A DNA stretch of 64,000 nt from CAYYFX01 sp964571855 (GTDB taxonomy: Bacteria; ARS69), in assembly GCA_964571855.1 (NCBI GenBank), contig CAZNDO010000018.1, forward strand, positions 1 through 64,000, read 5' to 3'. Positions within the stretch are counted from its first letter, which is position 1; each line of letters opens with the position of its first letter. The notes below the pieces were generated by a model, which was not told the origin of the DNA, did not search any database, and saw only the letters and a list, made by a program, of their open reading frames with translations. The translations under genes and the position numbers were made by a program. Below, piece by piece: positions 59,416 through 64,000 of the stretch.

Positions 59416-61836
59416 CTACCGGATCACGAGGATTTTACGAGTCCGCTCCTCCGCGCCGGCGCGAACCCGGAGGAAGTACACCCCGGCCGCTCCCGGCCGC
59501 CCGTCGCTGCCGCCGCCATCCCAGACCAGCCGGTGGCGGCCGGCCTCCATCGCCCCGTCCGCCAGGGTGGCCACCCGGCGCCCCAGGACGTCGTGGATCT
59601 CGGCCACGACGCGCTCCCGCGCGGGCAGCGCGAGGTCCAGCGCCGCCGACTCGCCGGCGCGCAGGGGGTTCGGGAACGGCGCGGACAGCGCGAACCGGTG
59701 CACGCCGCCGTCCAGGACCGGCACCCCGGTGGGAACCGTGTCCGGACCGTCGTAGATCATGAAGTCGTCGATCAGCGCCTCGGTGATGGATCCGTCCGCC
59801 GTGTCGCGCGCGGTGAACTGGAACCGCGTGAGGTTCGACGGCGTGATCAGGGACAGCAGCGGGACGTCCACGTTCAGCCAGCCGTCCGTGGAGGAGGTCT
59901 GCTCGTGCAGGACGACCCACGAGCCGCCGCCGTTCGTGGACACCCGAACGGTGAAGACGTCCGTGGACGGATTGCTGAGGATGCCGCTCGTGTACCACAG
60001 GCGGAACGTGACATGCGGGTCCGCGGCGCCGGCGAGCGCGAAGCTGGGCGAGAGGAGCACGGTCTCCCCGCCGTCCACGTCGTTCGAGCCCACCGTGACC
60101 CCGGCCGACGCGCCGGTGACCCAGCACAGCGTGCCCCCGCCGGGCGTGAAGTCGTCCCCGGGCTGCACGACCTGCGTGCCGGAGAGCGTCTGCTGCGGGT
60201 CCGCCCGCTCCCAGGCCCCGCTGGACACCGTCCCGGAGACCGACCAGCCCGGGTACGGATCCTGGAACGTGTCGGCCACGATGGCGGGGTTCAGCGGGAA
60301 GTCCATCGTCAGCGACCCGCCGACGTTCACGTCCACCGTGCCCTCCATCGGGTTGAAGCCGAAGGCGTCGGCGCGGATGCCGTACATGCCGGCCGGGATC
60401 GCGTTGTGGTCGTAGACCCCGGAGGCGTCCGAGGCCTTCACGAGGGGTGTTCCCACGACCGTCACCTGCGCGTTCTGGATCGGCAGCGACGTGAGCGCCT
60501 CCGTGACGGTGCCCGACACCGCGCCCGAGGGCAGCAGCGTGAGCTCCACGTCCAGCGGCGTGACGATGCTGGAGACGATCGTGGCCGGCACCAGCTCGGT
60601 CTCGTACCCGAACGCGCTCACCTCCAGCGTGACCGCGCCGGGCAGGTCGTCGAGCGAGTACGCGCCCGCGGCGTCGCTCTGGACGGACACGCCGGTCTCC
60701 ACCACCTCGACCGTGGCCCCCGCGATCTTGACCGCGGGCTCGGACGCGCGCCGCACCTCGCCGGCCACGGTGCCGAGCGCGCCCTTGAACTCCAGGACGT
60801 ACAGCCCGTTCGAGATGTCCGAGGCCAGCAGCAGGTCCGGGTTCGTCACGAAGAAGGGGAACGCGCCCCAGCAGCCGTCGTACGTGCTTCCGTCGTCCGC
60901 CGCCCACGTGTCGTACGCGCCCACTTCCACGAGATCGAAAGGATCGGACACGTCCACGATCTTCACGCCGAGCGTGTAGTAGGAGATGTACGCGTAGTCG
61001 CCCTCGATGTGCGTGTTGTGCGGGATCGTGGTGTTGTTCGGCCGGTACGAGTCCGTCTGCTGCAGGGTGGGCAGCGTGGAGAGGTCCCACATGCGGCAGG
61101 AGGAGGCGCTGGTCTCGTCCGTGGTCATCACGTACAGCCCGTCCGGCGTGGGCCACGCGTTGTGCGTGAACGCCGCCGGATAGCCCTCCGCGGTGCCGAG
61201 CGGCGGCGGGATGCTCGCCGGGTTCGTCACGTCCAGCACGTACAGGCGGTCCACGTTGATCGCGCTGCCGAAGAGCCGGCCGTTCTGCACCTGCACGTCG
61301 TGGAAGTACGCGGTCTCCCAGCTCCCGATCTCCACCGGGGCCGTCGGGTTCGCCAGGCTCAGGATGCGCGTGCCGCCGATCCCGATGTTCGAGCCCGCGG
61401 TGTACAGCCGTCCCGTGGTCGTATCGATGTACAGGTTGTGGGCGCGGCTGAACCCGCCCGCCGTGTAGGCGCCGGCCGCCACCGGGCTCTCCGGGTTCGA
61501 CAGGTCGACGATGGCGATGCCGCCGGACGTCTCGTTCGTGACGTACGCGTAGTGCCCGTAGGTCTTGATGTCGCGCCACGTGGACGTGGCCCCCGGCAGG
61601 AAGCCCGTCTCGTACGGCGCGCCCGGATCGGACACGTTGATGACGGCGAGGCCGGTGGTGCACCCGAGCAGCGCGTACTCGGCGCCGTTCGGGGCGGTGT
61701 AGCCCCACACGTCGTTGTACGCCGGGTGGTCGTCCACGCGGGCGTGGAAGATCACGTTGAACGTGGGACCCGCCTGGGTGGCGCCGGCGAGGAGCAGGAG
61801 GAGGAGCGCGGACGGGGGGAGGTGGCGAGCGGACAT
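59416..61836 (-). CDS. LVIVD-repeat (choice-of-anchor B) surface protein 2 with regulatory-like domains
   Basis: An 806-residue exported protein. The signal peptide ends near ATQA (residue 22). Residues about 30-370 are the LVIVD propeller (GLAVINVSDPGAPYET, GVKIVDVSDPFDLVEV). About 375-540 hold two carboxypeptidase-regulatory-like beta sandwiches (VAGEVRRASEPAVKIAGATV and VSGTVTEALTSLPIQNAQVT). About 545-715 is a beta-rich domain resembling those of immune-inhibitor-A-like secreted proteins (DDFTPGGGTLCWVTG), and the end is the FlgD-like sorting domain (FPNPLRAGE ... GVYFLRVRAG, last residues KILVIR). It is the middle of three paralogues in a row. The ATG at 61836 begins the signal peptide. 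Confidence 0.85.
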   Translation of the reverse strand: MSARHLPPSALLLLLLAGATQAGPTFNVIFHARVDDHPAYNDVWGYTAPNGAEYALLGCTTGLAVINVSDPGAPYETGFLPGATSTWRDIKTYGHYAYVTNETSGGIAIVDLSNPESPVAAGAYTAGGFSRAHNLYIDTTTGRLYTAGSNIGIGGTRILSLANPTAPVEIGSWETAYFHDVQVQNGRLFGSAINVDRLYVLDVTNPASIPPPLGTAEGYPAAFTHNAWPTPDGLYVMTTDETSASSCRMWDLSTLPTLQQTDSYRPNNTTIPHNTHIEGDYAYISYYTLGVKIVDVSDPFDLVEVGAYDTWAADDGSTYDGCWGAFPFFVTNPDLLLASDISNGLYVLEFKGALGTVAGEVRRASEPAVKIAGATVEVVETGVSVQSDAAGAYSLDDLPGAVTLEVSAFGYETELVPATIVSSIVTPLDVELTLLPSGAVSGTVTEALTSLPIQNAQVTVVGTPLVKASDASGVYDHNAIPAGMYGIRADAFGFNPMEGTVDVNVGGSLTMDFPLNPAIVADTFQDPYPGWSVSGTVSSGAWERADPQQTLSGTQVVQPGDDFTPGGGTLCWVTGASAGVTVGSNDVDGGETVLLSPSFALAGAADPHVTFRLWYTSGILSNPSTDVFTVRVSTNGGGSWVVLHEQTSSTDGWLNVDVPLLSLITPSNLTRFQFTARDTADGSITEALIDDFMIYDGPDTVPTGVPVLDGGVHRFALSAPFPNPLRAGESAALDLALPARERVVAEIHDVLGRRVATLADGAMEAGRHRLVWDGGGSDGRPGAAGVYFLRVRAGAEERTRKILVIR

Positions 61837-61862
61837 CGGCGGTCTCCGTGCGGGGGGCGTCC

Positions 61863-61889
61863 GGGGAAGGCGGCCGGCGCCGCCTCCCC
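61863..61889 (-). terminator. GC-rich hairpin between LVIVD genes
   Basis: GGGG-A-AGGCGGC (61863-61874) pairs with GCCGCCTCCCC (61879-61889) with one bulged A and a four-base loop. It lies 21 bases past the stop of the third LVIVD gene. No U-tract follows, so the call rests on position. Confidence 0.45.
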
Positions 61890-61910
61890 CGTGGGCCGGT
61901 TCATCGTGGG

Positions 61911-64000
61911 TCAGTCGATGCGGACCATCTTGCGGGTCCGGAGCTCGTCCTTCGTCTCGAGGCGGTAGAAGTACACGCCGGCCGCGGCGCGGCGGCGGCC
62001 GATGTCCTGCCCGTCCCACTCCACGCGGTGCGCGCCGGCCTCGAGCACGCCGTCCACCAGCGTGGCCACGCGGGCGCCGCGCACGTCGAACACGGACAGG
62101 CGCACCGCCTCCTTCGCCGGGATCGCGAAGTCGATGGTGGTGGCGCCGGGGAACGGGTTCGGCCGGTTCTGCGCGAGGTCCAGGCGCAGCCGCGGCGCGA
62201 ACGTCTCCACGCCGGTGGCGCCGGGCGCCGCGTCGTACAGCGTGAAGTCGTCCAGCGCGCCCTCGACCACCTGGCCCGGATCCGGGTCCTCGGCGGTGAA
62301 GCGGAAGCGCACCTGATCCAGCGCGCCGAGGTGCGGCGTGAGATCGATGTCGATCGGCTGCCAGAAGTTCTCGTGCGCCGTGGTGCTCTCCAGCAGCGTC
62401 CAGCTGGACCCGCCGTCGTCGGACACGTGCACCTGCCACGCGTCCAGCGCGTCGTTCACCGCGTACCACCGGTAGTAGAACACGTGCGGCACGGCCATCC
62501 CGGTGAGGTCGTACACGGGGGAGAGGAGACGCGTGGCGCCGCCGTCCACGTCGTCCGTGCCGATGTTGAAGCTCGATGCGTTGCCGGTCACGGCGCACTG
62601 GTCGTCCGGGTCCAGCGTGTGGTCCAGCTCGGGGTTGTACAGGCCGTTCGAGTAGGTGCCGAACGGCTCGCCGAACACCCAGAACCCGGACGTGGTGGAC
62701 GCGTCGCTCTGCACCGACCAGCCGGCCGGCGCGGAGAAGTCCTCGTAGTGCGCGCCCGGCGTCAGCGAGTAGTCGTACGTCTGGTTCGTGCTGGCCACCA
62801 CGGACACCGCGAGCCCCGTGCGCGGCTGGTACGCGTAGCGGACGAGGTCCAGCGCATAGGACGGCGAAGGCACGGTGGGAACGTCGGGGAAGGCGTAGTC
62901 CCCGTTCGCGTCCGTGACGGTGGCGAACGGCGTGCCGACGAGCGTGACCTCCACGCCGGCGATCGGGTCGCCGCTGCCGGCCTCGGTGATCGTCCCCGAG
63001 ATGCCGCCGGACGGGTACTTGGTCAGCACGAAGTCCGTGACGGTGACGCCGTCCGGACCCACGGAGACCGTGGCGGAATCCGGCGCGTGCCCGTAGGCGG
63101 AGGCGCGGAGCAGGTGCCCGCCCCCGTGGAACACGGAGAACTTGTACGCGGCCGCGGCGGCCACGGTCTGCTCCAGGTTCAGCCCGTCGTATTCCACCAG
63201 GGCGCCCGGCAGCAGCCCGCCGGCCGAGGACGACACCGTGCCCTCCAGGCGGCCGGCGTCGGGCTGGTACTTCAGCAGGAACAGGCCGTACTTCCCGTCG
63301 TTCGCGGCGACGACGCCGGACGGCAGGTGCGGGTACACGCCCCAGTTGCCCGGCCCGACGCCGCCGGCATTCGAATCGGGGTACGTGTCCCAGTACCCCA
63401 TCTCCGTGAGGCTGGCCGGGTTGCTCACGTCGATGATGCGCGTCCCGTACGCGTACCACGACGCCCAGCACTGCGTGCCCTGCACGTGCACGTTGTGGAC
63501 GGACGCGGCGGGGTTCGGATTGAACGCCGACACGAGCGCGATGGCGCTGGGCGCGCTGCGATCCAGGCACTTCACGTGCCCGCCGCCGGTCTCCTCCGCG
63601 ATCATCACGTGCACGCCGTCGCCCACGGGCCAGGACGCGTGCACGGAACCCGTGGGATCCAGCCAGCCCGCGCCGAAGTTCACGGGGTTCGTGGAGTCCG
63701 TGATGTCGATCATCCGGAAGCGGTCCGCGTTGATGAGGCACGCGTGGACGATGTTCCCCTCGAACGAGATGTCGTGGATGTACTGGTTGTCCCAGCGGCC
63801 CACTTCCACGGGGTTGGCGGGGTTCGAGATGTCCAGGATGTTCATCCCGCCGTTCACCATGCCGCCGCCGTAACCGCCCACCACGCACAGCAGCGGCCGC
63901 GTGGGATGCGCCTTCAGGTTGTGCACGTTGTCCACGGTGGCGGTGTACGTGTTGACGATGGTGGGATCCGTGGGGTCGGAGATGTCCACGACCTGGATGC
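61911..64000 (-). CDS. LVIVD-repeat (choice-of-anchor B) surface protein 3 (5' end outside the window)
   Basis: About 697 codons are visible; the start lies beyond 64000. The visible N-terminal part is the LVIVD propeller (QVVDISDPTDPTIV, NILDISNPANPVEVG, RIIDVSNPASLTEM). Next come two regulatory-like beta sandwiches (GRLEGTVSSSAGGLLPGALV and GGISGTITEAGSGDPIAGVE), a beta-rich jelly-roll-like region (AHYEDFSAPAGWSVQSD to ALDDFTLYD), and a FlgD-like sorting domain (NRPNPFPGATT ... GVYFYRLETKD, ending KMVRID). The domain order is the same as in the middle paralogue, although the sequences differ clearly. It is probably surface-exposed, and its function is unknown. Confidence 0.85.
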   Translation of the reverse strand, partial: IQVVDISDPTDPTIVNTYTATVDNVHNLKAHPTRPLLCVVGGYGGGMVNGGMNILDISNPANPVEVGRWDNQYIHDISFEGNIVHACLINADRFRMIDITDSTNPVNFGAGWLDPTGSVHASWPVGDGVHVMIAEETGGGHVKCLDRSAPSAIALVSAFNPNPAASVHNVHVQGTQCWASWYAYGTRIIDVSNPASLTEMGYWDTYPDSNAGGVGPGNWGVYPHLPSGVVAANDGKYGLFLLKYQPDAGRLEGTVSSSAGGLLPGALVEYDGLNLEQTVAAAAAYKFSVFHGGGHLLRASAYGHAPDSATVSVGPDGVTVTDFVLTKYPSGGISGTITEAGSGDPIAGVEVTLVGTPFATVTDANGDYAFPDVPTVPSPSYALDLVRYAYQPRTGLAVSVVASTNQTYDYSLTPGAHYEDFSAPAGWSVQSDASTTSGFWVFGEPFGTYSNGLYNPELDHTLDPDDQCAVTGNASSFNIGTDDVDGGATRLLSPVYDLTGMAVPHVFYYRWYAVNDALDAWQVHVSDDGGSSWTLLESTTAHENFWQPIDIDLTPHLGALDQVRFRFTAEDPDPGQVVEGALDDFTLYDAAPGATGVETFAPRLRLDLAQNRPNPFPGATTIDFAIPAKEAVRLSVFDVRGARVATLVDGVLEAGAHRVEWDGQDIGRRRAAAGVYFYRLETKDELRTRKMVRID

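Overview
The window is a GC-rich (roughly 70% by eye) bacterial chromosome segment, densely coded on both strands. It looks like a Gram-negative of the FCB superphylum, probably a Candidatus Eisenbacteria or Gemmatimonadota-like lineage. The basis is outer-membrane beta-barrels, lipoproteins, very large multiheme c-type cytochromes and five exported proteins ending in FlgD-like/type-IX-style C-terminal domains (GVYF near the end, basic last residues). The placement is inferred from gene content only. No rRNA, tRNA, CRISPR array, IS element or phage gene was seen.

Layout. 1-8.7 kb: 5' part of mutM, a three-part acyl-CoA synthetase/kinase-like/GNAT fusion overlapping a second acyl-CoA ligase, and a MATE exporter. 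9.1-13.1 kb: a compact porin-cytochrome cluster (9-heme lipoprotein, beta-barrel, 12-heme cytochrome). 13.2-19.4 kb: a VIT-VWA protein, an ECF sigma factor with its zinc-finger anti-sigma factor and an exported protein, then a small outer-membrane protein. 19.5-24.2 kb: a minus-strand housekeeping operon purD-purE-sua5-LMW phosphatase-glyA-DinB. 24.5-31.3 kb: a DUF3160 protein, a DUF4386 membrane protein and a membrane Ser/Thr kinase. 31.4-36.2 kb: glutamate dehydrogenase, a PEP/pyruvate-binding-domain protein with a nucleotidyltransferase tail, a small protein and a shrunken remnant of a second nucleotidyltransferase. 36.3-45.3 kb: a six-gene electron-transfer operon. 45.4-49.2 kb: gatCAB plus an NlpC/P60 lipoprotein. 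49.3-55.2 kb: class I aldolase, two small exported proteins, an MltF-like transglycosylase and a homocysteine methyltransferase/MTHFR fusion. 55.4-64 kb: a secreted TIM-barrel-like protein, a MarR regulator and three LVIVD-repeat (choice-of-anchor B) surface proteins, the last running off the window.

The most notable system is the 36.3-45.3 kb operon. Its six genes overlap end to start: a five-helix b-type cytochrome with two His-x13-His pairs, a membrane-anchored ferredoxin/FAD/NAD(P) oxidoreductase, three cytochromes with 20, 25 and 16 CXXCH motifs, and an outer-membrane barrel. Together they hold every part needed for a path from cytoplasmic NAD(P)H or quinol to the cell surface, carrying 61 predicted c-type hemes. 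A second, simpler conduit sits at 9.1-13.1 kb. That they work as conduits is inferred from gene order and domain content.
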